From: Caulobacter sp. 602-2
Lineage (GTDB): Bacteria > Pseudomonadota > Alphaproteobacteria > Caulobacterales > Caulobacteraceae
Direction of reading: 5' to 3'
NCBI RefSeq assembly: GCF_011043625.1
Contig: NZ_JAAKGT010000005.1
Location: forward strand, 124,001 to 188,000
DNA: 64,000 bases
In this document: positions 45,329 through 53,671 of the stretch, one piece after another
Layout of the letters: every line of letters begins with the position of its first letter
How positions within the stretch are numbered: position 1 is the stretch's first letter
Translations under genes and position numbers: made by a program
The notes under the pieces: generated by a model
Databases searched by the model: none
What the model saw: the letters and a program-made list of their open reading frames with translations, nothing else
What the model was told of the DNA's origin: nothing

Positions 45329-45346
45329 CTACTTACGCGATAGTAG
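45329..45346. promoter_or_regulatory. Short inverted repeat upstream of tetR gene
   Basis: CTACT-tacgcgat-AGTAG, 36 bp before the TetR-family start, in the promoter region (tacttacgcgatagtagcg). A likely autoregulatory operator; the arms are only 5 bp. Confidence 0.35.
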
Positions 45347-45381
45347 CGTTTAACCATCACAGTCTGATGTTGAGGAATCCC

Positions 45382-46002
45382 ATGCTCATCGGCGCCGGAC
45401 TGAAGCGGTCCGAGCACAAGAAGGCGGAGATCCTGGCCGCGGCTCGCGACATCTTCCTCAAGGAAGGCTACGCGGACGCCGGCATGGAGGCGGTGGCCCG
45501 CGCGGCGGGCGTCTCGACCGCCACCTTGTATGCCTACTTCCCCAGCAAGGCCGAGCTGTTCCGAACCGTCGTGGTCGACAGCGTACGGACGATGGCCGAG
45601 CCGGTGCGCGAGAGCGCCAAGACCGGCGGCGACGCCCGCGCCCGCCTGACCGCCCTCTCCCGGGCCTATGCCGAGTTCTTCGCCACGCCGGCCACGCGGG
45701 CGATGTTCCGGATGGTCACCGCCGAGCGGCGGCGCTTCGAGGGGGTGGCCGACCACTTCCTGGGGGCGGCGCGCGAGTCCCTTGGCGGGGCGGCGATCCA
45801 GGTGGTCAAGGAACTGAACGCGAGCGGCGAACTGAAGGTCGAAAAGCCCTCTTGGGCCGCGGGCCAGCTGATGGGCATGCTCGACCACGCCACCCTGGTG
45901 CTGGGCCTCTCGGCCGGCGACGAGGTGCAGCCCGACCGGCCGGTGAACAAGATCGCCGAGGACGCGGTGGAGACCTTCCTGGCGCGCTACGGCACGGGGT
46001 GA
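45382..46002 (+). CDS. TetR/AcrR-family transcriptional regulator
   Basis: 206 aa from ATG 45382, preceded by tgaggaatccc. N-terminal helix-turn-helix (ILAAARDIFLKEGYADAGMEAVARAAGVSTATLYAYFPSKAELF in outline, 15-60), C-terminal ligand domain of the TetR_C type. Divergent from the phosphotransferase-ATPase gene; no pump or enzyme gene on its side, so the target is not evident. Confidence 0.88.
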   Translation: MLIGAGLKRSEHKKAEILAAARDIFLKEGYADAGMEAVARAAGVSTATLYAYFPSKAELFRTVVVDSVRTMAEPVRESAKTGGDARARLTALSRAYAEFFATPATRAMFRMVTAERRRFEGVADHFLGAARESLGGAAIQVVKELNASGELKVEKPSWAAGQLMGMLDHATLVLGLSAGDEVQPDRPVNKIAEDAVETFLARYGTG

Positions 46003-46108
46003 GCGCGCTCGACGATTAAGGTCGAGCGTTGCGCCGGCACAACTTACGCGGATCGTCGGTGGTGCTAGTCTGACGCTCGCCGATCCCGGCATTCCCGCAA
46101 GGACGCCC

Positions 46109-46606
46109 ATGCGCCGCGTTGTCCTCGCCGCCCTGCTCGCCGCCGCCGCGAGCGCGCCCGCCGTCACGGCCCTGGCCGGACCGGACGCCGATCTCTTCCG
46201 CCAGCGCGAAGCCAGCGGGCCCGACACCCGATATCGCGCCGCCATCGACAGGGGTTACGAGGCCCTCGCCGCCGGACGCCAGGCCGACGCGCTCGCGGCC
46301 TTGCGGGCCGCCGACGGCCTGCCGCTGAACGAGGCGGCCAACTACGCCCTGCTGCCGCAGATCGCCTGGCTGCAGGCGCGCGCGGGCCGGCTCGACGAGG
46401 CCAGGCGCACCGCGCTCGAAGCGCGGCTGGCGCTGGACCTGGAGTCGGGCGCGGCCCGTTGCACCGACACGACCCTGGACGCAAAGGCCTACGCGGCTGA
46501 GGTTCGGACGGCCGCCGCCCGGCGCTATTGCAACGCCTTCGGCGACCCGCGCCCCGACGCGCTGTACAAGCGCAAGCTGGCGGCGGTGGAGGCGCAGCTG
46601 CGCTAG
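46109..46606 (+). CDS. Secreted TPR-like protein of unknown function
   Basis: 165 aa. Signal peptide (MRRVVLAALLAAAASAPAVTALA), then two Ala-rich helical repeats (YEALAAGRQADALAALRAA, LPQIAWLQARAGRLDEARRT) that look tetratricopeptide-like, and a pair of Cys (RCTD, RYCN) that may form a disulfide. Followed after 24 bp by a similar-looking secreted protein; probable two-gene operon. Confidence 0.65.
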   Translation: MRRVVLAALLAAAASAPAVTALAGPDADLFRQREASGPDTRYRAAIDRGYEALAAGRQADALAALRAADGLPLNEAANYALLPQIAWLQARAGRLDEARRTALEARLALDLESGAARCTDTTLDAKAYAAEVRTAAARRYCNAFGDPRPDALYKRKLAAVEAQLR

Positions 46607-46630
46607 GCTCGCGGTCTCTGGGGGAAGACC

Positions 46631-47743
46631 ATGAAGACGACATTTCGCGCCGCCGGCGCCGTGGCGCTGGCCGCGCTGGCCCTGTGCGGGTTCGCGGGCC
46701 AGGACGGCTATTTCGGCGATCCGGACGGGCGCAGCTATGGCGATCCGCAGTTCGCCGCCAGCCAGGCCCTGTGCCGCGCGGTGCGCGATCGCGCCCCGCC
46801 GCCGGAAGATCTGCCCGACGCGGCGACAGCCAAGGCCCTGGAGGGCTGCTCGTCCGAGGCGCTCTACTATGGGATCGGCATGACCGCCGATCCGGTGCGC
46901 GCCCGGCAATGCGCGATCCTGGAGATGAAGAACCAGAACAAGCCGTACGAGGCGTTCGCCGGCGCGGGCATGCTGATGACCATCTACGCCAACGGCCGGG
47001 GCGCGAAGAAGGACCTGGACCTGGCCGTCCGCATGGCCTGCGCCGTCTGGGGCGCGCCGGTCGACAACGACAACCTGGTGCAGGCGCTGGACGTGCGTCG
47101 GCGGGGCGGGTCGGCGAGCGAGCCCTTCGACTACTGCTCCGATGTGATGATCGGCGCATCGAACGTCTCTGGACCGATGTGCCTGGCGCACGAGGCGCAG
47201 GTGGCCGAACCTGTCCGCGCCGCCCGGCTGGCGGTGCTCACGCGCGACTTCTCGCCGGCGGCCCGCCAGGCCTATGAGGCGCTGAACGCGGCCGAAGCGC
47301 GGTTCATCCAGGTTCGCCAGGACAACGAGTCCCCGCCGGGCGCGCAGAACCGGGGCGTTCCGCTTCGGATCTCCGAAGACGCCCGCGACGTCCATGTCGA
47401 GCAGCTGGAGCAGCTGTCGGGTTCGGCCCGCGTCACGGGCGCGGGCGAACACCGGTCCTATGACCGGACCCTGAACCAGGTCTACCGCGTCGCCCTGGGC
47501 GAACTGCCGCCTCGGCAGGAGGCGCAGGCCGGCGACATCACCCGCGAGGGCGTGCGCGAGACCGAGCGGGCCTGGATCGCCTATCGCGACGCCTGGCTGG
47601 CCTTCGCCCCGCTCGCCTGGCCCAGGGCCTCGACCGAGGCGCTGGCGGCGCGGCTGACGCGCGATCGCGTCGGCCAACTGGCCTGCATCCTGGCCGACTT
47701 CGAGATCGACCCGAGCTACGCCCAGCGCTGCTCGGGGTACTGA
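46631..47743 (+). CDS. Secreted LprI/DUF1311-like protein
   Basis: 370 aa. Signal peptide (FRAAGAVALAALALCGFAG), a Sel1/TPR-like middle part (AGMLMTIYANGRGAKKDLDLAVRMA), and a C-terminal LprI-type (DUF1311) module ending RETERAWIAYRDAWLAF…LTRDRVGQL. LprI-type domains inhibit lysozyme in some bacteria. Co-directional with 46109-46606; both may act in the periplasm. Confidence 0.72.
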   Translation: MKTTFRAAGAVALAALALCGFAGQDGYFGDPDGRSYGDPQFAASQALCRAVRDRAPPPEDLPDAATAKALEGCSSEALYYGIGMTADPVRARQCAILEMKNQNKPYEAFAGAGMLMTIYANGRGAKKDLDLAVRMACAVWGAPVDNDNLVQALDVRRRGGSASEPFDYCSDVMIGASNVSGPMCLAHEAQVAEPVRAARLAVLTRDFSPAARQAYEALNAAEARFIQVRQDNESPPGAQNRGVPLRISEDARDVHVEQLEQLSGSARVTGAGEHRSYDRTLNQVYRVALGELPPRQEAQAGDITREGVRETERAWIAYRDAWLAFAPLAWPRASTEALAARLTRDRVGQLACILADFEIDPSYAQRCSGY

Positions 47744-47750
47744 GGCCTTC

Positions 47751-48419
47751 TCAGGGGAACAGGCGGCTGGTCGTCCAGGCGCCGTCGACACGCTCGTAGA
47801 CCAGGCGTTCGTGCAGGCGGAACGGCCGGTCGCGCCAGAACTCGATGACCTGCGGAACGATGCGGAAACCCGACCAGTGCGGCGGGCGCGGCACCTTGCC
47901 GATCAGGCCGTACTTCAGGCCCATCTCGGCCACGCGGCGCTCCAGCGCCAGGCGGTCGGGCAGCGGCCGCGACTGGTCGCTGGCCCAGGCGCCCAGCTGG
48001 CTGTGGCGGGCGCGGCTGGCGAAATAGGCGTCGGCCTCGGCCTCGCTGACCGGTTCGACGATCCCGCGCACCCGCACTTGGCGGCGCAGCGACTTCCAGT
48101 GGAACAGCAGGGCCGCCTTAGGATTGGCGGCCAGTTCCCGGCCCTTGGCGCTTTCCAGGTTGGTGTAGAAGACGAAGCCGCGGCTATCGACGTCCTTGAG
48201 CAGCACCATCCGCGAATCCGGCATGCCGCTTTCGTCGACCGTCGAGACGGTCATAGCGTTGGGGTCGTTGGGCTCGGACTTGCCGGCCTCGGCCAGCCAC
48301 TCGCCGAACAGGTGGATCGGATCACCCTCGGGCAGCAGCGGCGGCGGGGTGGCCGAGGCCACCTGGGCGACATAGTCGTCCTCGCTGGGCGAGGCAGGGA
48401 TCAGCGGCGCGTCGGTCAT
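47751..48419 (-). CDS. pdxH: Pyridoxamine 5'-phosphate oxidase
   Basis: 222 aa from ATG 48419. Oxidises pyridoxine/pyridoxamine 5'-phosphate to pyridoxal phosphate using FMN. Conserved FMN/substrate stretches: [53 protein letters not shown] and C-terminal RLFP. Full length. Divergent from a DnaJ-like gene, with a 139-bp gap. Confidence 0.95.
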   Translation of the reverse strand: MTDAPLIPASPSEDDYVAQVASATPPPLLPEGDPIHLFGEWLAEAGKSEPNDPNAMTVSTVDESGMPDSRMVLLKDVDSRGFVFYTNLESAKGRELAANPKAALLFHWKSLRRQVRVRGIVEPVSEAEADAYFASRARHSQLGAWASDQSRPLPDRLALERRVAEMGLKYGLIGKVPRPPHWSGFRIVPQVIEFWRDRPFRLHERLVYERVDGAWTTSRLFP

Positions 48420-48558
48420 GCCCTGGATATAGGCCCGTGCGCGGCCTGGGGCCATGCTTGACCGGACACGTAAGAGACGGCCGCCGCCGATCGCCGCATC
48501 CCGCGCCCGAAGAAGTTAACTTAACGCCCCGTTGACCAAGTCGGCGCAGGGTCGCGGC

Positions 48559-49266
48559 ATGACCGCCGCCTCGGCCCCTTCCCTGTCCCTTTCCGCCGCC
48601 CGCGCGATCCTGGGCGTCGCGCCCGGCGCCGACGAGCGCGAGCTGCGCGCGGCCTATCGCGAAGCCGCCAAGCGCGCCCACCCGGACCGTCCCGGCGGCG
48701 ATGCGGCCCTGTTCCGCGACGTGCTGACCGCCTATCGCCTGCTGCAGGGGATCGAGCCCCCGGCCGGCCTGGGCTTTCCCCCCGCCACCGTGCAGACCCC
48801 GGCCATGCCGAGCCAGGCGGTGCTGGAGATCGAGCCGGCCTTCGCCTTTTCCGGCGGCGCGCTGGAAGCCGAGATCGGCGGCCGCCGCCTGCGCCTGACC
48901 CTTCCCGCCGGCCTGCGCCACGGCGACACGGTGCGGGTGGGCGAAACCCTGCTGACCGCGCGCATCAAGGCCGATCCGGCCGCCCTGGTGCGCGGCCACG
49001 ACCTGTGGCTGACGGTGCGCCTCGACGCCAAGGTGCTGGCCGAGGGCGGGCGCGTGGAGTTGGACACCGTCATCGGCCCGCGGACCGTATGGATCTCGAC
49101 CAAGGCCGCCGAGCGGGGCCTGGTGCGCCTGAACGGCCAGGGCCTGCCGGCCCGCGCCGCCCATACCGCCGGCGACCTCTTCCTGCGCCTGGAGCGCACC
49201 GGCGCCGTGCACGAAAGCGCCGCCCGCTCGCAGCTGAAGCGCTTCGCGGCCGCCTGGGCGGCCTGA
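48559..49266 (+). CDS. DnaJ-like co-chaperone (J domain plus C-terminal substrate domain, no zinc finger)
   Basis: 235 aa. J domain with HPD at 41-43 (AKRAHPDRPGG); the C-terminal part (RLRLTLPAGLRHGDTVRVGE, VRLDAKVLAEGGRVELDT) resembles the DnaJ C-terminal substrate-binding repeats. Type II (CbpA-like) and shortened. It would stimulate DnaK ATPase. ATG 48559. Confidence 0.85.
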   Translation: MTAASAPSLSLSAARAILGVAPGADERELRAAYREAAKRAHPDRPGGDAALFRDVLTAYRLLQGIEPPAGLGFPPATVQTPAMPSQAVLEIEPAFAFSGGALEAEIGGRRLRLTLPAGLRHGDTVRVGETLLTARIKADPAALVRGHDLWLTVRLDAKVLAEGGRVELDTVIGPRTVWISTKAAERGLVRLNGQGLPARAAHTAGDLFLRLERTGAVHESAARSQLKRFAAAWAA

Positions 49267-49270
49267 TCGC

Positions 49271-49708
49271 TCACGACGCGTCGGCGAAGCCCTTGGCGCG
49301 CAGCGTCAGGCGGCCCGCGCGCGGGTCGTGCTCGAACACCAGCCCGCCGCTCACCCGCGATCTCTGCGGAATGTAGTCCAGGGTGGCCTGCGCCGTTTCC
49401 GGCCCGCCCTGCCCGCTCAGCACGCCCTCGATCGCCACCTGGGCGGCCGAGGATCCGCCGTGGTTGACCGCCTCGACCTGCGCCACGAAGCCATGCGGCG
49501 TCGGCGTGACCTCGACCAGCCGCACCTCGATGGCCGGCGGCGAGCGCTCGCCCAGCACCGCGTCCCAGGCGACGAAGCCGATGGCGGTCAGGGCGCAGGC
49601 CAGGCCGATCGCCGCCGAGATCCATTCCAGCAGCGGCGGCGCGTTCGGCGACGACGGCTTGGCGGGCGCGGGCTTGCGCCTGGCCGGTGCGCGCTTGGCC
49701 GTCGCCAT
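49271..49708 (-). CDS. TIGR02588-type membrane-anchored protein
   Basis: 145 aa. Ala/Pro/Lys-rich cytoplasmic N-terminus, one helix (WISAAIGLACALTAIGFVAW) and an extracytoplasmic beta-type domain (IEVRLVEVTPTPHGFVAQVE, SSAAQVAIEGVLSG). Matches the family that is regularly paired with TIGR02587 integral membrane proteins, as here: its ATG overlaps the preceding stop (TGATG). Function unknown. Confidence 0.75.
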   Translation of the reverse strand: MATAKRAPARRKPAPAKPSSPNAPPLLEWISAAIGLACALTAIGFVAWDAVLGERSPPAIEVRLVEVTPTPHGFVAQVEAVNHGGSSAAQVAIEGVLSGQGGPETAQATLDYIPQRSRVSGGLVFEHDPRAGRLTLRAKGFADAS

Positions 49709-50523
49709 CAGACCACCAGCCGCGCGGTGGCCGCGCCCAGCGCGGCGGGAAAGGCCAGGACGATGGTCATGGTGGCGATCTCGTGCGGGGCGACGCCGTC
49801 GGTGCGCCCGAAGGTCCAGAGCAGATAGAGGCTGACGACCAGCGCCACGCCGTAGCCGGGCGCGGTGAAGCCGACGAAGGTGCGCAAAGCCCCGCCCGCC
49901 TCGCGCCGCCGGCTCTCGCCGGGAAAGCCCAGCCGGTAGACGAAGACGTGCAGCAGCAGCACCGACAGCGCCATCAGCAGCAGGGCCTGCAAGGGGCCCA
50001 TCTGGTAGGCGATCAGGATCATCTCCTCCGTCGGGGCGACGGTGAAGGCGAGAAACAGCGCGCCGACCGCCATCAGGAAGATCTCGCCCAGCGTGCCGGC
50101 CCGCTCCTTTTCGTGCGTGCTGGGAGCGCCCTCGCCCAGCTGCTTGCCGGCCACCAAGGCGCCGATCGCGCCTGGAACCGCGCAGAGCGCGACCTTGCCG
50201 AGATCGGCCTGCAAGGACAGCCCCTGCCGGAAGAGCACGCCGAACACCGCCAGCAGCACCCCGGCCAGCAGGAAGCCGACGCCGAAGGCGGCCAGCGCGT
50301 CCAGCACCTCGTCCCTCAGGCGGAAGGTCGGCTCGAACCCGGCGTAGTAGGAAAGCCCCAGCAGCATGGGCAGCGACAGCAGCAGAAAGGCCAGCAGCCG
50401 CGTCCGCTCGACCGCCATGCCCAGCGACCACATCTCCATGGTCATCAGCAGCGGAAACGAGAACAGCAGCGCCCCGCCGAACGCGCGGGCCAGGGCCCGA
50501 CCATAGGCGGCGTTTGCGTCCAA
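49708..50523 (-). CDS. TIGR02587-type integral membrane protein
   Basis: 271 aa from TTG 50523 (gggaggagccgcc upstream). About eight hydrophobic segments; conserved-looking loops LFSFPLLMTMEMWSLG, EKERAGTLGEIFLM and FTVAPTEEMILIAYQMGPLQ. Member of a conserved pair with the downstream TIGR02588-type gene. Function unknown; possibly a transporter- or enzyme-like complex. Confidence 0.78.
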   Translation of the reverse strand: MDANAAYGRALARAFGGALLFSFPLLMTMEMWSLGMAVERTRLLAFLLLSLPMLLGLSYYAGFEPTFRLRDEVLDALAAFGVGFLLAGVLLAVFGVLFRQGLSLQADLGKVALCAVPGAIGALVAGKQLGEGAPSTHEKERAGTLGEIFLMAVGALFLAFTVAPTEEMILIAYQMGPLQALLLMALSVLLLHVFVYRLGFPGESRRREAGGALRTFVGFTAPGYGVALVVSLYLLWTFGRTDGVAPHEIATMTIVLAFPAALGAATARLVV

Positions 50524-50579
50524 GGCGGCTCCTCCCGTCACCGCCCCTGCAACGGCCAGGCTTGGCGGCGGGTTCCGCT

Positions 50580-51050
50580 TCAGGCGTAGGCGATCAGGCG
50601 TCCCAGAACCCCGACCGCGACCCACAGCCCGAGCGAGGCCAGCGCCATGAGCCGGGCCGCCGGCGGCGCGGCGGCGTCCCAGGCCGACAGGCGAGCGCTC
50701 CACAGCAGGCGGAAGGCGACGGCGTTGGCCAGGGCGACGACGATCAGCACGAGCTTGCAGCGGAACACGGCAGAGCCGGCCAGGGCCTCGGCGTCGGCCG
50801 CGAACAGGACAAGGCCCGTGGGCGCCATCAGCGCCAGCCCGGCCGCGGCCATCGGCGTCAGCACCCGCGACAGGGCCGCGACCGGCAGCGCCCGAAAGGC
50901 GCCCGCCAGCCGCAGGTCGAGCAGGCCAACGCCCCCGACCAGCAGGACAAGGCCCGCCAGGTGCAGCAGGTTGGCCAGCGGATAGGCGTAGGCCGAGCCC
51001 CGCGCCCAGGCCCCGAACGCGGAGTCCTGCAGCGCCGAGACCAGCTCCAC
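50580..51050 (-). CDS. DUF6644-like four-helix membrane protein
   Basis: 156 aa from GTG 51050, which directly follows the stop of the preceding gene (TAG-GTG). Hydrophobic segments include ANLLHLAGLVLLVGGVGLLDLRL and FRCKLVLIVVALANAVAFRLL, with a His near helix 2. Proteins of this type are small, and often neighbour DUF6152 genes, as here. Function unknown; the buried His suggests heme or metal binding, inference only. Confidence 0.7.
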   Translation of the reverse strand: MELVSALQDSAFGAWARGSAYAYPLANLLHLAGLVLLVGGVGLLDLRLAGAFRALPVAALSRVLTPMAAAGLALMAPTGLVLFAADAEALAGSAVFRCKLVLIVVALANAVAFRLLWSARLSAWDAAAPPAARLMALASLGLWVAVGVLGRLIAYA

Positions 51051-51404
51051 CTAACGCAGCTCGACCGTCTTGCCGTCGACCGTGACGCGCTCGATGCGCA
51101 TCTCGGCCACGCCGTCCTTGCGCGGATAACCCTCGAGCGTGACCGCCTTGCCCGAGGTCAGCATCTCGCGCGACAGGCCCCGCGCCTCCATGCGGGCGAC
51201 CGGGGCCAGCACCACGTCCCAGTCCTTGCCCGCGTGGCGCACCTTGGCCGCGCCGTGGGGATTGCCCCAGCTGACGTCGGTCAGCGGCGCGGTGATCTTG
51301 AGGGTCTTGTCGGCGTCGTAGGCGCTCCAGCCGTGGTGGGCCAGGGCGGCGGCGGGAACGACGAGCACGACGGCGGCCACCGAGAGCGGCATGAGCCTGA
51401 ACAT
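51051..51404 (-). CDS. DUF6152-like periplasmic protein
   Basis: 117 aa. Signal peptide cleaved before the characteristic AHHGWSAYD start; conserved VSWGNPHGAAKV and the ending VTVDGKTVELR. Small periplasmic beta protein with paired His at the mature N-terminus, possibly metal-binding. First gene of a tight operon with DUF6644 and the TIGR02587/TIGR02588 pair. Confidence 0.75.
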   Translation of the reverse strand: MFRLMPLSVAAVVLVVPAAALAHHGWSAYDADKTLKITAPLTDVSWGNPHGAAKVRHAGKDWDVVLAPVARMEARGLSREMLTSGKAVTLEGYPRKDGVAEMRIERVTVDGKTVELR

Positions 51405-51477
51405 GGGTCTTCACCTCTTCACGTCCCGACGAGCGAAGTGGGACACGAAGCGACGGCGGGGGCAAGCGCCCCCATGG

Positions 51478-52392
51478 TCACTCCAGCGTCATCCCCGGCG
51501 TCCAGCCGCTGGCGGCGAGGAAGGCGCGGGCGTCGGACACGGTGAGGATGTCGCGCAGGGCCGCGCGCTTGTCGCGGGCCCTGGCGTAGTAGGCCTTGGC
51601 GATGCGGTAGCCGGTCCAGTAGCCGAGATCGGCGGGCTTCTCGGGCGTGGAGTTGTAGAACCAGGCCGACAGATCGGTCTTGTCGAGGTCGGCGGCGAAG
51701 GCGGTCTCGATCTCGCGCTCGCGGCCCTTGGTCAGGGGCTCGAAATAGACGTAGGCGGGCCGGCCGATCAGCAGCTCGGTGACGAACTCGGCGCCGCCTT
51801 CGAGCAGGGCCGTCTCCAGCACGGTGGGATTTTCCTTCTCGGTCAGCAGCGGGTTCTGCTGGGCATGGGCGTACTCGTGCAGCAGCACGCCGACGAAGCG
51901 GCTCTCGGTGTCGGGGTTCATGAACTCGGTGGCGCACAGGGCCTCGAGCCCGACCTGGACGCCGGTGACCGGACTGCCGATCGCCACCGGCTTGCCGCGG
52001 CCGACCGCCACGGTGACCGTGGGCACGCGCGCCTGCGGATAGAGCGCGGTGAACTTGCCCAGAGCCGTATCCACCCGCCCCTTCACCTTGGGCAGCACAT
52101 CGGCGCAGGCGCGAGCCTTCCGGTACAGTTCAGGCCGTGCGGCGATGGCCTCGGCCAGCCGGGTCGCGGTCGTGCGGCGAGCATCGAAGAAGGTGCGCAG
52201 GCCCGGCGAGCCCGCGTCGATATAGCCGGCCTGAAGCTGTTCGGCGCTGGGGCGGCCGCCTGCCTGATCGTAGAGCCGGTAGAACAGGTCGACGTCGGCG
52301 GTGTCGAGGCTGGACGCGGCCCCTTTCGTCCAGGCCGGACCAGCCAGAACCATCGCCGCCGCCAGGCCGGTCGTCAGAATCCAGGATCGCAC
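51478..52392 (-). CDS. Putative secreted zinc peptidase (DUF2268-like)
   Basis: 304 aa from GTG 52392 (gggggaggggcc upstream). Signal peptide (WILTTGLAAAMVLAGPAWT), then a metallopeptidase-like motif LLHEYAHAQQ with HExxH (His-Glu-Tyr-Ala-His) and a downstream EGGAEFVTEL that could provide the third ligand Glu. Likely a periplasmic protease; substrate unknown. Transcribed in the same direction as the operon to its left, 73 bp away. Confidence 0.78.
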   Translation of the reverse strand: MRSWILTTGLAAAMVLAGPAWTKGAASSLDTADVDLFYRLYDQAGGRPSAEQLQAGYIDAGSPGLRTFFDARRTTATRLAEAIAARPELYRKARACADVLPKVKGRVDTALGKFTALYPQARVPTVTVAVGRGKPVAIGSPVTGVQVGLEALCATEFMNPDTESRFVGVLLHEYAHAQQNPLLTEKENPTVLETALLEGGAEFVTELLIGRPAYVYFEPLTKGREREIETAFAADLDKTDLSAWFYNSTPEKPADLGYWTGYRIAKAYYARARDKRAALRDILTVSDARAFLAASGWTPGMTLE

Positions 52393-52531
52393 GGCCCCTC
52401 CCCCTTTTCTTATCGCGCGGCGAAACTGGCCTGCCGAAGCCGCGAAGATCAAGGGCCAGGCCACCGCGCCCGTCCCAGGCGTGTCAGCATCTTCCAGGCC
52501 GCCGCGAAAAAAATCGCGACGCCGCCCTTGA

Positions 52532-52552
52532 AGTTATATCGCGCACGATTAA
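52532..52552. promoter_or_regulatory. OhrR-operator candidate before ohr
   Basis: gttatatcg-cgca-cgattaaat: imperfect inverted repeat (6 of 9 matched pairs) in the AT-rich ohr promoter, 37 bp before the start. OhrR proteins bind AT-rich palindromes that overlap the ohr promoter. Confidence 0.45.
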
Positions 52553-52588
52553 ATCGCTCTCACCAATTCAGTCGCAGGAGCGAACCCG

Positions 52589-53005
52589 ATGAGCACTCTC
52601 TACCAAACCCGCGCCACGGCCACCGGCGGCCGCGAAGGCGGCGTCCGCAGCAACGACGGCCTGCTGGACGTGCGCCTGGCCATGCCCAAGGCCCTGGGCG
52701 GCAAGGAAGACGGCACCAATCCCGAGCAGCTGTTCGCGGCCGGCTACGCTGCCTGCTTCCAGAGCGCCATGGCCTTCGTGGCCCGCCAGAAGAAGATCCC
52801 GCTGACCAGCTCGACCGTCACCGGCGTCGTGGGCCTCGCCGCGCAAGAGGTCGGCTTCAAGCTGGAAGTGGCGCTGGAAGTCGAAACCCAGGGCCTTTCG
52901 CAGGAAGAGGCCGAAGCCCTGGTTGCCACGGCGCACCAGGTCTGCCCCTATTCCAACGCCACCCGCGGCAACATCGATGTCGCCCTCAACGTAAAGGCTG
53001 CATGA
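52589..53005 (+). CDS. ohr: Organic hydroperoxide resistance protein Ohr
   Basis: 138 aa. Thiol peroxidase that reduces organic hydroperoxides using lipoylated proteins. Peroxidatic Cys56 (AGYAACFQSA) and resolving Cys119 (AHQVCPYSNATRGN) are both present, and the N-terminal YQTRATATGGREG matches the family. Overlaps ohrR by four bases (ATGA). Confidence 0.95.
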   Translation: MSTLYQTRATATGGREGGVRSNDGLLDVRLAMPKALGGKEDGTNPEQLFAAGYAACFQSAMAFVARQKKIPLTSSTVTGVVGLAAQEVGFKLEVALEVETQGLSQEEAEALVATAHQVCPYSNATRGNIDVALNVKAA

Positions 53006-53451
53006 CCTCGGACGCCGACATAGCCCTGGACAAAGCGGTCGAGGTGTTGCGCCTCGACCGCCAGCTCTGCTTTGCGCTCTACAGCGCGGCCAACCGGGTC
53101 ACGCGCCTGTACCGGCCGCTGCTGGACGCCCTGGGCCTGACCTATCCGCAGTACCTGGCCATGCTGGTGCTGTGGGAGCACAGCCCGCGCACCGTCGGCG
53201 AGATGGGCCAGGCGCTGGACCTTGAGTCCAGCACCCTGACCCCCCTGCTGAAACGGCTGGAGGGCGCCGGCCTGATCGTGCGCAGCCGCGATCCCGACGA
53301 CGAGCGGCGGGTGATCATCTCGCTGACCGACGCCGGTGACGCCATGCGCGAGCAGGCCCTGGGCGTGGCCGAGCAGTTCTTCTGCCGACTCGACACGCCG
53401 ATGCCCGAACTGGTGGACCTGCGCGAGCGGCTGAAGCGGCTGGCGGTGTAG
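53002..53451 (+). CDS. ohrR: MarR-family repressor OhrR
   Basis: 149 aa. Winged-helix MarR protein with the sensing Cys23 (LDRQLCFALYSAANRVTRLYRPLL in outline) and the recognition/wing segments (LESSTLTPLLKRLEGAGLI, RDPDDERRVIISLT). Organic peroxides oxidise Cys23 and release repression of ohr. The gene overlaps the ohr stop, so the pair is autoregulated from the promoter upstream of ohr. Confidence 0.95.
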   Translation: MTSDADIALDKAVEVLRLDRQLCFALYSAANRVTRLYRPLLDALGLTYPQYLAMLVLWEHSPRTVGEMGQALDLESSTLTPLLKRLEGAGLIVRSRDPDDERRVIISLTDAGDAMREQALGVAEQFFCRLDTPMPELVDLRERLKRLAV

Positions 53452-53510
53452 GGTCTGTACTCAATTGGACGAGGGCAATGAGTTATCTGTTTCAATAACT
53501 TATAGTAGTT

Positions 53511-53624
53511 GTCATCCCGGCCGTAGCGCAGCGGAGCGCCGGGATCTCCCACAGTTCAGAACCTGCCAACGTGGGAGATCCCGGCTCTACGGATCGCTGA
53601 CGCGCTCCTCCGGCCGGGAAGACA
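53511..53624. repeat. Palindromic repeat of the gtcatcccgg family, with worn right end
   Basis: Left half gtcatcccggccgtagcg…gccgggatctcccac, right half gtgggagatcccggctctac…ccggccgggaagacac. Compared with the 36920 copy the end ccgggatgac has become ccgggaagac. Gap between ohrR and the broken SUKH gene. Confidence 0.75.
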
Positions 53625-53671
53625 CGTTTCTTTGCACGCCAATTGAGGCCAGACCCTAGGCGCGACCGCGC

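Noticed and set aside
48515..48525. CtrA site at gttaacttaac before the DnaJ-like gene
   Set aside because: Spacing between TTAA halves is 1 bp instead of 7.
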